Below are positions 41,261 through 49,020 of a stretch of DNA of 59,045 nt, one piece after another (the first letter of the stretch is position 1; every line of letters begins with the position of its first letter). The translations under genes were made by a program, and so were the position numbers. Under the pieces are notes generated by a model, which made no database searches, was not told the origin of the DNA, and worked only from the letters and a program-made list of their open reading frames with translations. This DNA comes from JBBDSH01 sp040905045 (GTDB lineage: Bacteria > Pseudomonadota > Gammaproteobacteria > Eutrophobiales > Eutrophobiaceae): NCBI GenBank assembly GCA_040905045.1, contig JBBDSH010000013.1, positions 1 through 59,045 on the forward strand, read 5' to 3'.

Positions 41261-43039
41261 ATGACAATGGAAATGATCTACACCTGTCTGGTACTGCTTG
41301 CCGTACTGGCCGCCCTGGCCAGCAACCGGGTGCCGGCCGAAGTTGCCATGATGGCGGCCCTGGCCGCGGTTTTGCTCGGCGGGATCATCACGCCGGAACA
41401 GGCATTGTCCGGATTCTCCAATCCGGGGCTGATGACGGTCGCGGTCCTGTATGTGGTCGCCGCCGCCCTGCGCGATACCGGCGCCATTTTCTGGGTCGCT
41501 CATCAACTGCTGGGGCAGCCGCGCAGCGCCGCCGGAACACATGTGCGCCTGATCCTGCCCACCTCGCTGCTCAGCGCCTTCCTCAACAATACCACCGTGG
41601 TCGCCATGATGATCCCGGCGGTGCAGGAATGGGCGCAGCGGCTGAAGCTGTCTTCTTCGCAATTATTACTGCCGCTCAGTTACGCGGCCATACTCGGCGG
41701 CACCTGTACGCTGATCGGCACCAGCACCAACCTGGTGGTGGACGGCTTCATGCAGCAACACGGCATGGCCGGCTTTCATATCTTCGATCTGACCTGGGTC
41801 GGCCTGCCGCTGTTGCTGGCCGGTTCGGTGTTCCTGTTTCTGTTCGCGCGGCGATTGCTGCCCGTGCGCGAGGATCTGGTGGAACAACTGGAACACGCCC
41901 GTGAATACCATGTGGAAATGCTGATCCCGGAAGGCAGTCCGCTGCACGGCAAAACCATCCAGGAAGCCGGCCTGCGCAACCTCAGCCACGGCTATCTCAC
42001 GGACATCGAACGCGGCGACAATCTTTATACTGCCGTCGGCCCGGACATGCAGCTGCAGTCCGGGGACCAGTTATCGTTCATCGGCGCCCCGGAATGCGCC
42101 CGCGAGCTGCAGCGCATCAACGGTCTGATCCCGGCCCACGGCGGCGCCCATAAATTGCGTCTGAATCATCACCAGCGCTGCCTGGTGGAAGTGGTACTGA
42201 GCCCCGAGTTTCCGGGAATCAACAAGACGGTAAAGGAATCCCGCTTTCGCAGCCACTATCACGCCGCCATCCTCAGCATCAGCCGCGGCGGCAGCCGCCT
42301 GCCCGGCAAGGTGGGTGACCTGGTCCTGCGTCCCGGCGACACCCTGCTGCTGGAAACCGGCCAGGATTTTGTCGACCAATACCGTTATCGCCGGGATTTC
42401 ATGCTGGTCAGTCCCCTGCACGACTCCACCCCGCCGGATTTCAGCAAGGCGCCCCTGGCCACGGTGATCCTGATCGCCATGGTGGCCATGAATGTCCTGG
42501 GGCTGGCCTCGGTGCTGGAAGTGGTGCTGATCGCCGCCGGTCTGCTGCTGTTGACCGGTTGTGTCACCGTCAACCGGGCGCGTATGAATATCAGCGTCAA
42601 TCTGCCGGTACTGGTGGTCATCGGTGCCGCCTTCGCCCTGGGCACCGCGCTGGAGGAAAGCGGCACCGCCGCCTGGATGGTCAACGCGCTGCTCGGCGAT
42701 ACCATCACCAGTCCCTGGCTGGCGCTGCTGCTGGTCTACGTTATTACCGCCGTCTTTACCGAGGTCATCACCAATAACGCCGCCGCCGTACTGGTGTTTC
42801 CCATCGCCCTGGGCGTGGCCGAACAACTGGGCGTCAGTCCCCTGCCCTACATCGTCGCCGTCATGTTCGCGGCTAGCGCCAGTTTCATGACGCCGCTGGG
42901 CTACCAGACCAACCTCATGGTCATGGGCCCCGGCGGTTACCGTTTTACGGATTACCTGAGGATCGGGTTTCCCATGGCGCTCATCGCCATGGCGGTGAAC
43001 ACAACGTTAATCCCGCTGGTATGGCCGTTTGGCGGGTGA
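41261..43039 (+). CDS. SLC13/DASS-family permease with two TrkA-C domains
   Basis: Membrane transporter of about 592 residues with some 12-13 hydrophobic segments. Two cytoplasmic RCK_C (TrkA-C) domains lie in the middle: EYHVEMLIPEGSPLHGKTIQ near residue 207 and CLVEVVLSPEFPG near residue 305. SLC13 hallmarks include LPTSLLSAFLNNTTVVAMMI, GGTCTLIGTSTNLVVDGFM and the second-half match EVITNNAAAVLVFPIALGVA. Related proteins move sulfate or dicarboxylates with sodium. Beside metY and cysH, sulfate is the natural guess. ATGs at 41261, 41267 and 41273 are all possible. The whole gene lies on a 1.87-kb contig between two gaps, so its neighbourhood is provisional. Confidence 0.9.
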   Translation: MTMEMIYTCLVLLAVLAALASNRVPAEVAMMAALAAVLLGGIITPEQALSGFSNPGLMTVAVLYVVAAALRDTGAIFWVAHQLLGQPRSAAGTHVRLILPTSLLSAFLNNTTVVAMMIPAVQEWAQRLKLSSSQLLLPLSYAAILGGTCTLIGTSTNLVVDGFMQQHGMAGFHIFDLTWVGLPLLLAGSVFLFLFARRLLPVREDLVEQLEHAREYHVEMLIPEGSPLHGKTIQEAGLRNLSHGYLTDIERGDNLYTAVGPDMQLQSGDQLSFIGAPECARELQRINGLIPAHGGAHKLRLNHHQRCLVEVVLSPEFPGINKTVKESRFRSHYHAAILSISRGGSRLPGKVGDLVLRPGDTLLLETGQDFVDQYRYRRDFMLVSPLHDSTPPDFSKAPLATVILIAMVAMNVLGLASVLEVVLIAAGLLLLTGCVTVNRARMNISVNLPVLVVIGAAFALGTALEESGTAAWMVNALLGDTITSPWLALLLVYVITAVFTEVITNNAAAVLVFPIALGVAEQLGVSPLPYIVAVMFAASASFMTPLGYQTNLMVMGPGGYRFTDYLRIGFPMALIAMAVNTTLIPLVWPFGG

Positions 43040-43047
43040 GACCACGC

Positions 43048-43147
43048 NNNNNNNNNNNNNNNNNNNNNNNNNNNNNNNNNNNNNNNNNNNNNNNNNNNNN
43101 NNNNNNNNNNNNNNNNNNNNNNNNNNNNNNNNNNNNNNNNNNNNNNN
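43048..43147. other. Assembly gap (100 N)
   Basis: Exactly 100 N immediately after the SLC13 stop codon and before REP-like units, which may have broken the assembly. Confidence 0.99.
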
Positions 43148-43151
43148 TGAT

Positions 43152-43235
43152 TCGGCCCGGGGTCGGGCCTCCTACAGGCTCCGTTTCACCCCGATGTTGA
43201 ACCCTGGCGGTAGGAGCGGCGACCCCGCCGCGAAT
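43152..43235. repeat. REP-like pair near cysH
   Basis: ATTCGGCCCGGGGTCGGGCC-TCCTAC and, about 40 bases on, GTAGGAGCGGCGACCCCGCC-GCGAAT are inverse units of the type seen at 2653-2720. They lie between the gap and the cysH stop. Confidence 0.65.
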
Positions 43236-43311
43236 CAGACCATTCGGTTAAGAGAGTGCCGCCCGGCGGCAACCATTACCATCGGACAGAATACAGGCAG
43301 GTGTAAGCGGC

Positions 43312-44019
43312 TCAGAAGTGCAGGCCGCACTCCGTCTTCGGCTTGCCGGCCCAGCGACCGCTGCGGCCCTCGCCGGGGACGGTGCAATGGGTGCAGCCGA
43401 TGGACTGATAGCCATGGGCCACCAGCGGGTGGAAGGGCAGATCGTGTTCGCGGATGTAGGCATCGCGCTCTTCCCTGGTCACGTCGATCATCGGGTTGAA
43501 CTTGATGATGCCGCGGCGATCCTCGAAGACATCCAGATCCGCGCGCTGATCGGTCTGCCAGCGCATCAGGCTGGAGACCCAGACATGGTAGTCGGGTTTG
43601 ATCTCCTCCAGCGGCATGACCTTGTTGATGGAGCAGCAGAAGTCCGGATCTTTCTCCCACAGGCGCTCCTTGACACTCCACTGGTGCTGATAGTCGTCGC
43701 CGCGCAAATCCCGCACCTTCAGGCCGAAACGCTCTATCAACTCATCCCGATAACGCACTGTCTCGGGGAAATGGAAGCCGGTATCGACGAAGGTGATGAC
43801 CTGGTCGGGCCGGATACGGGAAATAATGTGCAGGAAATACGCCGACGTGGCCGCAAAGGATGACGTGACCAGGACCTTTTCCGGATCGAAGTCCTCGTAC
43901 AGCCGGCGAATGCGGTCCTCGAACCCCAGCGGGGCGTAGACCTCGTTCAGCCGGGCAACCTCGTCGGCGGTGAGGCCGGCGTTGTTGCTGCTGGACAGTG
44001 ATTCAGCGGTACTGGACAT
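43312..44019 (-). CDS. cysH: APS/PAPS reductase (thioredoxin-dependent)
   Basis: Reduces activated sulfate to sulfite in assimilation. The 235-residue protein has the catalytic C-terminal ECGLH (C231) and four more cysteines, C128-C129 (DFCCSINK) and C209/C212 (GCTHC). Together these make the [4Fe-4S] site of the APS-reducing type; pure PAPS reductases lack them. FVDTGFHFPETVRYRDEL and the P-loop-like region VTSSFAATSAYFLH bind the nucleotide. APS is therefore the likely substrate. It fits functionally with metY and the SLC13 permease. Confidence 0.94.
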   Translation of the reverse strand: MSSTAESLSSSNNAGLTADEVARLNEVYAPLGFEDRIRRLYEDFDPEKVLVTSSFAATSAYFLHIISRIRPDQVITFVDTGFHFPETVRYRDELIERFGLKVRDLRGDDYQHQWSVKERLWEKDPDFCCSINKVMPLEEIKPDYHVWVSSLMRWQTDQRADLDVFEDRRGIIKFNPMIDVTREERDAYIREHDLPFHPLVAHGYQSIGCTHCTVPGEGRSGRWAGKPKTECGLHF

Positions 44020-44170
44020 CGAAAAAGCTCCTGAAAATGGACAGGCGCTAGGATAGCCTGCTTTGTTATGAACTTAAAAGAATAAAAGCGAAAAAGCTTA
44101 TTCTATTGAACTATATACAGGAAAGCCGGCGCAGCATAAGGCTGCTCCACCGTCCCGGAACCCGACAAGG

Positions 44171-45490
44171 CTATTCAACCCGGCCGGCCTCCTCCATCAC
44201 CGGCTGCCCCCGTTTCCAGGCGTACATGCCGGCATCGGCACAGCGCAGCAGTTGTTCCATATCCTCGCCCTGTTCCGGATAAACCGCGGTTCCGATACTG
44301 ACGGTAACGGCCACGCTGCGGCCGCCCAGTTCAAAGGGCCTTTGGAGCGCGGCCCGGATCTTCTCGACGATAACGGCGGCGTCCTCCGGCCCGTGAACAT
44401 TGGTCAGCAACACCGTAAATTCATCGCCGCCCATGCGCCCGACGGTATCCGAATCCCGCACGCATTCCACCAGCCGCCGCGCCACCTCGTGCAGCAGCCG
44501 GTCGCCGGCCTCGTGGCCGCAGGTATCATTGATATCCTTGAAGTCATCCAGGTCCAGGTACAACAACGCCAGTCGTTCGCGCTCACGATGGGCCCGCTTC
44601 AGCGCCATGCTGAAGCGGTCAACGAACAGCGCCCGGTTGGGCAGGTCCGTGAGATTGTCGTAGTGGGCCATGCGGTGCAGCCGCGCTTCCGTCTGCTTGC
44701 GCTCAATGGCCGCGGCCACCTGGGTGGAAACGAACTGCAGCAGTTCCCGATCTTCTTCGGCATAACGGACCTCGCCGGCATACGTCTTCAGAACCAGCGC
44801 TCCCATGACACCGTCCCGGCCCATCAGCGGCGCGCCCAGCCAGTCCTGGTAATCGCCGTTGCCGGACAGCAGTAATGATTGCCCTTCGCGCATCACCTCG
44901 GCGATACCGGCATGGGCGTCCAGCGGCTGCAGTCCCGGTTGGGTTTCCCGTTCATCAACGAAATAAGGAAACGACAGACTGTCGTCATCGGCATCGTACA
45001 GCGCCACGCAGAAATTGGCCGCCGGCAACAGGTCGGCAATGGTGCCGTGAATGTCACGATACAGCGCCGGCAGGCCGTCCGCGGAATGCGCCGCCTCGGA
45101 GATGCGGTAGAGCACGTCCTGCATGCGCTGGGCGTGCTTGAGTTCGGTAACATCGCGCGCCACCGCCAGGCGCAGGCGATCCGATTCCGACCAGCGCGCC
45201 GACCACATGATGTGCACCACCCGCCCGTCCTTGCCCACGTAGCGGTTCTCGAAGTGCAACTTCGGATCGCCGCTCATGACCTCCCCGGCCGCCGCCAGGG
45301 TCCGTTCCCGATCGTCCGGATGCACCAGCTCGATCATATTGCGGCCGATCAGCTCCTCCCGGGTGTAGCCGAGCAGTTGCTCAATGGCGGCACTAACGAA
45401 GACATACCGGCCCTGCTCGTCCACCACGCAGACGGGGTCCAGCAGCAGGTCCATGACCCGGGGCAGGAGGGTTTGGGGATTGTCAATCAT
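44171..45490 (-). CDS. PAS-GAF-GGDEF diguanylate cyclase
   Basis: Predicted cytoplasmic c-di-GMP synthase, 439 residues. A PAS domain (about 12-130, VCVVDEQGRYVFVSAAIEQL) is followed by a GAF domain (about 140-270) and a GGDEF domain with intact GGDEF at 354-358. An RxxD inhibitory site (RDSD) sits five residues before it, so product feedback is expected. No EAL domain or membrane segment is present. It stands alone between cysH and the toxin-antitoxin island. The signal sensed is unknown. Confidence 0.93.
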   Translation of the reverse strand: MIDNPQTLLPRVMDLLLDPVCVVDEQGRYVFVSAAIEQLLGYTREELIGRNMIELVHPDDRERTLAAAGEVMSGDPKLHFENRYVGKDGRVVHIMWSARWSESDRLRLAVARDVTELKHAQRMQDVLYRISEAAHSADGLPALYRDIHGTIADLLPAANFCVALYDADDDSLSFPYFVDERETQPGLQPLDAHAGIAEVMREGQSLLLSGNGDYQDWLGAPLMGRDGVMGALVLKTYAGEVRYAEEDRELLQFVSTQVAAAIERKQTEARLHRMAHYDNLTDLPNRALFVDRFSMALKRAHRERERLALLYLDLDDFKDINDTCGHEAGDRLLHEVARRLVECVRDSDTVGRMGGDEFTVLLTNVHGPEDAAVIVEKIRAALQRPFELGGRSVAVTVSIGTAVYPEQGEDMEQLLRCADAGMYAWKRGQPVMEEAGRVE

Positions 45491-45539
45491 TCAGGACGAT
45501 ACGAGAAAATAACCTTGGCCGGAATTCCATCATACATGC

Positions 45540-45890
45540 TTATCCATATTTATCCTGCTCCTCCCTGACCGAACGGTCCAGGATTTCCGAGACCAGTTGA
45601 TTAATACTTTTGTCCTGGGCGCTTGCCCGCGCGGCGATTTCCCTGTGCAGATCGGCCGGGATCCTGAGATTGAAGCGGCCGGAGTACTCCCGGGCCGGCT
45701 CTATCCCCTTCTCCCGGCACACCTCTAGAAACACATTCAGAGAATCCCTGAATTCCTTCCGCAACTCGACCGGGTCCCGACCGTAGAAATCGGCACTGCC
45801 ATTGATGCCGAGGATCTCGCCCCGGAACTGATCGAGCTCCGGATCGTATTCGATCCTCGCCCTGTAGCCGTCCACATTCATGATATTCAT
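45540..45890 (-). CDS. hicB: HicB-family antitoxin
   Basis: 116 residues. The N-terminal partially degraded RNase H-like HicB fold (YRARIEYDPELDQFRGEILG) is followed by FYGRDPVELRKEFRDSLNVF and a C-terminal ribbon-helix-helix DNA-binding part (FNLRIPADLHREIAARASAQ). It neutralises HicA and probably represses the operon. I choose the ATG at 45890, which overlaps the hicA TGA as ATGA. The toxin-first order hicA-hicB is usual for this family. Confidence 0.92.
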   Translation of the reverse strand: MNIMNVDGYRARIEYDPELDQFRGEILGINGSADFYGRDPVELRKEFRDSLNVFLEVCREKGIEPAREYSGRFNLRIPADLHREIAARASAQDKSINQLVSEILDRSVREEQDKYG

Positions 45891-46141
45891 GGTTTTATCT
45901 CGTGATACTCCAGCCATCTGCGTATACTCGCAACCGCACCCTTATCGGTCTTGGGCGAGGGATGCGGTCTGTGAAATACGTGAACTTCTCCGAAAAGCAC
46001 AACAGCAATTCTGGACCCTTGCCGTTCCGTTATCTCCGCGCCAAGCGCCTTGAAAAGCGACTCTATATCGGACCAGGGAATCGTGCCGCTCGTTGGCCGT
46101 GCGTAGATCCGCTCCAGGGTCTTCCGGTGCTTCCGCTGCAT
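45887..46141 (-). CDS. hicA: HicA-family toxin
   Basis: 84 residues with a dsRBD-like HicA fold. It is the longer variant: the common Gly-Ser-His motif reads GSR (QGSRIAVVLFG), while histidines occur later in VHVFHRPHPSP. Whether a later His takes over catalysis is not known from sequence. HicA toxins cleave mRNA. The gene starts eight bases from a pair of TAGTACTAT repeats that may be the operator, and overlaps hicB by four bases. Confidence 0.9.
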   Translation of the reverse strand: MQRKHRKTLERIYARPTSGTIPWSDIESLFKALGAEITERQGSRIAVVLFGEVHVFHRPHPSPKTDKGAVASIRRWLEYHEIKP

Positions 46142-46148
46142 TCGGGCA

Positions 46149-46170
46149 TAGTACTATATTTTAGTACTAT
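46149..46170. promoter_or_regulatory. Candidate HicB operator
   Basis: Two identical TAGTACTAT units (46149-46157 and 46162-46170), each itself palindromic around AGTACT, lie 13 bases apart just upstream of hicA. This arrangement suits a ribbon-helix-helix repressor binding as adjacent dimers. The surrounding TTTAAAATAG may hold the promoter. Confidence 0.55.
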
Positions 46171-46289
46171 TTTAAATGGCAAAACCTGTAGCCCGGGATA
46201 AACGAAACGCCGCCCAGGATCATACCGCCTGTTTGCGACAGGCTTTTGGTTTGCCGATTGCCTTCGCTGAACGGGTATTGATATTAATT

Positions 46290-46304
46290 CCTACTATTAG
46301 TAGG
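46290..46304. promoter_or_regulatory. Candidate operator of the MazEF-type pair
   Basis: CCTACTA-T-TAGTAGG is a perfect 7-bp inverted repeat 28 bases before the antitoxin ATG. A TTGATA at 46278 could be a -35 box with TAGGAT (46301) as -10, which would place the palindrome across the promoter. It is typical of autorepression by the antitoxin. Confidence 0.6.
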
Positions 46305-46332
46305 ATGATATATTCATACTATAGGCACTACC

Positions 46333-46563
46333 ATGCACGCACAAAAACTTTCCATCTCACTGCCCGAAAGCTCGGCCGACTTTATTGAGCAATATCGACG
46401 GACGCACTCGATAAAGAGCCGTTCCGAAGTCATCGAACAGGCCTTGCAGTTATTGCGACAGCGGGAACTCGAGCGCGCCTATCGCGATGCGGCGGCCGAG
46501 GAAAGCGACTTTAAGGATCTGGACAATGCCATCATGGACGGGCTCGACGATGAAACGTGGTGA
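46333..46563 (+). CDS. Ribbon-helix-helix antitoxin (MazE-like)
   Basis: 76 residues. The N-terminal ribbon-helix-helix (QKLSISLPESSADFIEQYRR then SRSEVIEQALQLLRQ) is followed by an acidic C-terminal tail (AAAEESDFKDLDNAIMDGLD) that would wrap the toxin. The stop codon overlaps the toxin start by 14 bases. CopG/ParD-type antitoxins look similar, so the exact family label is less sure than the role. Confidence 0.9.
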   Translation: MHAQKLSISLPESSADFIEQYRRTHSIKSRSEVIEQALQLLRQRELERAYRDAAAEESDFKDLDNAIMDGLDDETW

Positions 46564-46888
46564 AATCCGCTTTGCAACCCTGGACCCGGCCATCGGTAAT
46601 GAAATCCGTAAACGGCGACCCGTCGTAATCGTCAGCAACAACGCCAACAATCGGGCGGCCGGCGTTGTGACCATTGTTCCCCTCACTTCCAACGTTGCTA
46701 AAATCTATCCTTTCGAAGTCTTCCTGCCGGCAAAGAAAACCAACCTGAGCAAGGATTCCAAGGCGTCCGCCCAACAAATCCGTACCATCTCCAAAAAACG
46801 GCTGGCCGGAACAAAAGTCGGTGCCGTTCCTGATGATCTGTTGAGCCAAATAGACAATGCCCTTCGGATTCACCTTGCCCTGAAATAA
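46550..46888 (+). CDS. mazF: MazF/PemK-family toxin
   Basis: Sequence-specific mRNA endoribonuclease, 112 residues. Characteristic segments are MKRGEIRFATLDPAIGNEIR, KRRPVVIVSNNANN and VVTIVPLTSNVAK. Later SKASAQQIRTISKKRLAGTK supplies the conserved Gln-Arg-Thr pattern. The ATG lies inside the antitoxin's final codons, the classic coupled arrangement. All core residues seem present, so the toxin is probably functional. Confidence 0.94.
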   Translation: MKRGEIRFATLDPAIGNEIRKRRPVVIVSNNANNRAAGVVTIVPLTSNVAKIYPFEVFLPAKKTNLSKDSKASAQQIRTISKKRLAGTKVGAVPDDLLSQIDNALRIHLALK

Positions 46889-46965
46889 ATTCAACCACGA
46901 AGAGAGATGCAGGGAGGGTCGGTGAATTCAGCCAAACTTGACAACCGTATCAGCACGGGTATGGA

Positions 46966-47334
46966 ATGAATCCCATGCAACACGATCCCAAAGGCCGCAT
47001 CACCCTGCAGAAAACCGCCGCCCGGATCCGCATCCTCGCCGGCGACACGGTCATCGTCGACAGCCGCGACGCTGTTGAACTGCGCGAGACCGACTATCCG
47101 CCCCGCTTTTACCTGCCGCGCGAAGACATCGCCATGGATCGACTGCAAGAATCGAAAACGGCCACGCACTGCCCGTTCAAGGGCGACGCGACTTATTACA
47201 ATCTGTTACTGGAGGATCGCACCATCGCGGACGCCGCCTGGAGTTACGAGGAACCGTATGCGGACATGATGGCCATCCGGGGGCACCTGGCCTTTGCGTC
47301 TTCAGAGTTGATGGAGGATATCGGCGAGGACTGA
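46966..47334 (+). CDS. DUF427 domain protein
   Basis: 122-residue cytoplasmic protein with the DUF427 pattern: RIRILAGDTVIVDSRDAVEL, then YPPRFYLPREDIAMDRL, THCPFKGDATYYNL and AAWSYEEPYADMMAIRGHLA. The family has a compact beta fold and no agreed function. It lies between the MazEF-type pair and hsdM with no obvious operon partner. Confidence 0.88.
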   Translation: MNPMQHDPKGRITLQKTAARIRILAGDTVIVDSRDAVELRETDYPPRFYLPREDIAMDRLQESKTATHCPFKGDATYYNLLLEDRTIADAAWSYEEPYADMMAIRGHLAFASSELMEDIGED

Positions 47335-47459
47335 CCGCCTGTTTTTAGAAAATGGTTTGCCAAGCCATTTGCAGGAAATAGATTACACAGGGAATGAATG
47401 ACCTCCTTTCGGTATCCCCGGCCTTCATGAAACCGCCCCTTATCCCTGATAAACGCTCC

Positions 47460-48959
47460 TCACCGCTCCCCTTTCCCGTTCAGTTCCGCCAGCACCTCAC
47501 GAAAGCTGTTCAGCCCCGCCTCCAGGTTCTCGATGATCTCCTCGGCCAGATCGTCGGGTTCGGGCAGATTGTCCAGGTCCGTGAGGCTCTTGTCCCGGAG
47601 CCAGAACACATCCAGGCTGGTCTTGTCCCGCGCCGTCAGTTCCTCGTAGCTGAACTTGCGCCAGCGGCCGTCGGGATTTTTCTCCGGGTGCCAGGTGGGC
47701 TTGCGCTTGTGGCGGTTCTCCGGGTTATAGCAGCGGATGAATTCGGCCAGATCCTCGTAGCGCAGGGGCTTCTTTTTCAGCGTGTGGTGGATATTCGTGC
47801 GGTAATCGTAGTACCAGACCTCTTTGGTCCAGGGCTTCGGGCTCGCCTCCCGATTGTCGAAGAAAAGCACGTTGGCCTTCACACCGTGGGCGTAGAAAAT
47901 ACCCGTGGGCAGGCGCAGGATGGTATGCAGGTCGGTGTTGTCCAGCAGCTTGCGGCGGATGGTCTCGCCCGCCCCGCCCTCGAACAGCACGTTGTCCGGC
48001 ACCACCACCGCCGCCTTGCCGGTGGTCTTGAGCATGGTGCGGATGTGCTGCACGAAATTCAGCTGCTTGTTGGAAGTCGTGGCCCAGAAATCCTGCCGGT
48101 TGTAGGTCAGTTCGTCGGTTTCCTGATCGCCCTCTTCGTTAGTAAAGGTCATGGAGCTTTTCTTGCCGAAGGGCGGATTGGCCATGACGTAGTCGTAGGT
48201 CACCGGGCTGGGCGCCACCAGGGCATCATTGGGCGAGACGCTGCTGTCGCCGTCGATTTCGCCGATGTTGTGCAGGAACATGTTCATCAGGCACAGGCGC
48301 CGCGTATTGGCCACGATCTCGTTGCCGTGAAAGGTCTTGTGTTTCAGGAACGCCTTCTGCGACTTGTCCAGTTTGTAATGATCCGGATCGCTGATGAAGT
48401 CGTAAGCGGCGAGAAAGAAGCCGCCGGTACCGCAGGCCGGATCGGCAATAGTTTTGCCCGGTTCGGGCCGCACGCACTCCACCATGGCGCGGATCAGGGC
48501 GCGAGGCGTGAAATACTGGCCCGCGCCCGACTTGGTATCCTCGGCGTTCTTCTCCAGCAGGCCCTCGTAGATATCGCCCTTGACGTCCGCGCCCATCACC
48601 ACCCACTGGGTGCTGTCCACCATGTCGATGAGACGATAGAGCTTAGCCGGATCCTGGATCTTGTTCTGCGCCTTGGTGAAGATCTGCCCCAGCACGCCCC
48701 TGTGCGTGCCCAGTTCGCGCAGCAGTTCCACGTACAGGCTCTCCAGTTCCGCCCCGCGTTTCGCCTTCAGGTTCGGCCAGCGGTATTTCTTCGGGATGCC
48801 GATATCGCGGTTGTACGGCGGTTGCGAGTATTCATCCGCCATCTTCAGGAAGATCAGGTAGGTCAGCTGTTCCAGATAATCGCCGTAACCGACGCCGTCG
48901 TCGCGCAGCGTGGTGCAGAAACTCCAGACTTTTGAAATTATCGGAGCGGTTGGACTCAT
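47460..48959 (-). CDS. hsdM: Type I restriction-modification methyltransferase subunit
   Basis: N6-adenine DNA methyltransferase subunit, 499 residues. The N-terminal HsdM helical domain (SFCTTLRDDGVGYGDYLEQL) is followed by SAM motif I DPACGTGG (173-180) and the catalytic NPPF (261-264). It works in the M2S and R2M2S complexes. In this operon the order is R-S-M, with hsdM last and 61 bases after hsdS, so it might also have its own translation signals. No frameshift is seen. Confidence 0.97.
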   Translation of the reverse strand: MSPTAPIISKVWSFCTTLRDDGVGYGDYLEQLTYLIFLKMADEYSQPPYNRDIGIPKKYRWPNLKAKRGAELESLYVELLRELGTHRGVLGQIFTKAQNKIQDPAKLYRLIDMVDSTQWVVMGADVKGDIYEGLLEKNAEDTKSGAGQYFTPRALIRAMVECVRPEPGKTIADPACGTGGFFLAAYDFISDPDHYKLDKSQKAFLKHKTFHGNEIVANTRRLCLMNMFLHNIGEIDGDSSVSPNDALVAPSPVTYDYVMANPPFGKKSSMTFTNEEGDQETDELTYNRQDFWATTSNKQLNFVQHIRTMLKTTGKAAVVVPDNVLFEGGAGETIRRKLLDNTDLHTILRLPTGIFYAHGVKANVLFFDNREASPKPWTKEVWYYDYRTNIHHTLKKKPLRYEDLAEFIRCYNPENRHKRKPTWHPEKNPDGRWRKFSYEELTARDKTSLDVFWLRDKSLTDLDNLPEPDDLAEEIIENLEAGLNSFREVLAELNGKGER

Positions 48960-49020
48960 TAATTATTCCTTTGTTTGTCGTTCAGTATCAGTAAATTTAT
49001 TAGCCATTTATCATCCCTGC

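Noticed and set aside
44070..44102. Imperfect hairpin (GAATAAAAGC and GCTTATTC) upstream of cysH
   Set aside because: It is short and mismatched with no conserved regulatory motif that I can name; not enough to call an operator.
46176..46388. Plus-strand 70-codon frame between hicA and the MazE-like gene
   Set aside because: It overlaps both the candidate operator and the start of the antitoxin, which has clear ribbon-helix-helix features.
47394..48935. Plus-strand frame of 513 codons
   Set aside because: Antisense of hsdM, which carries all expected methyltransferase motifs.
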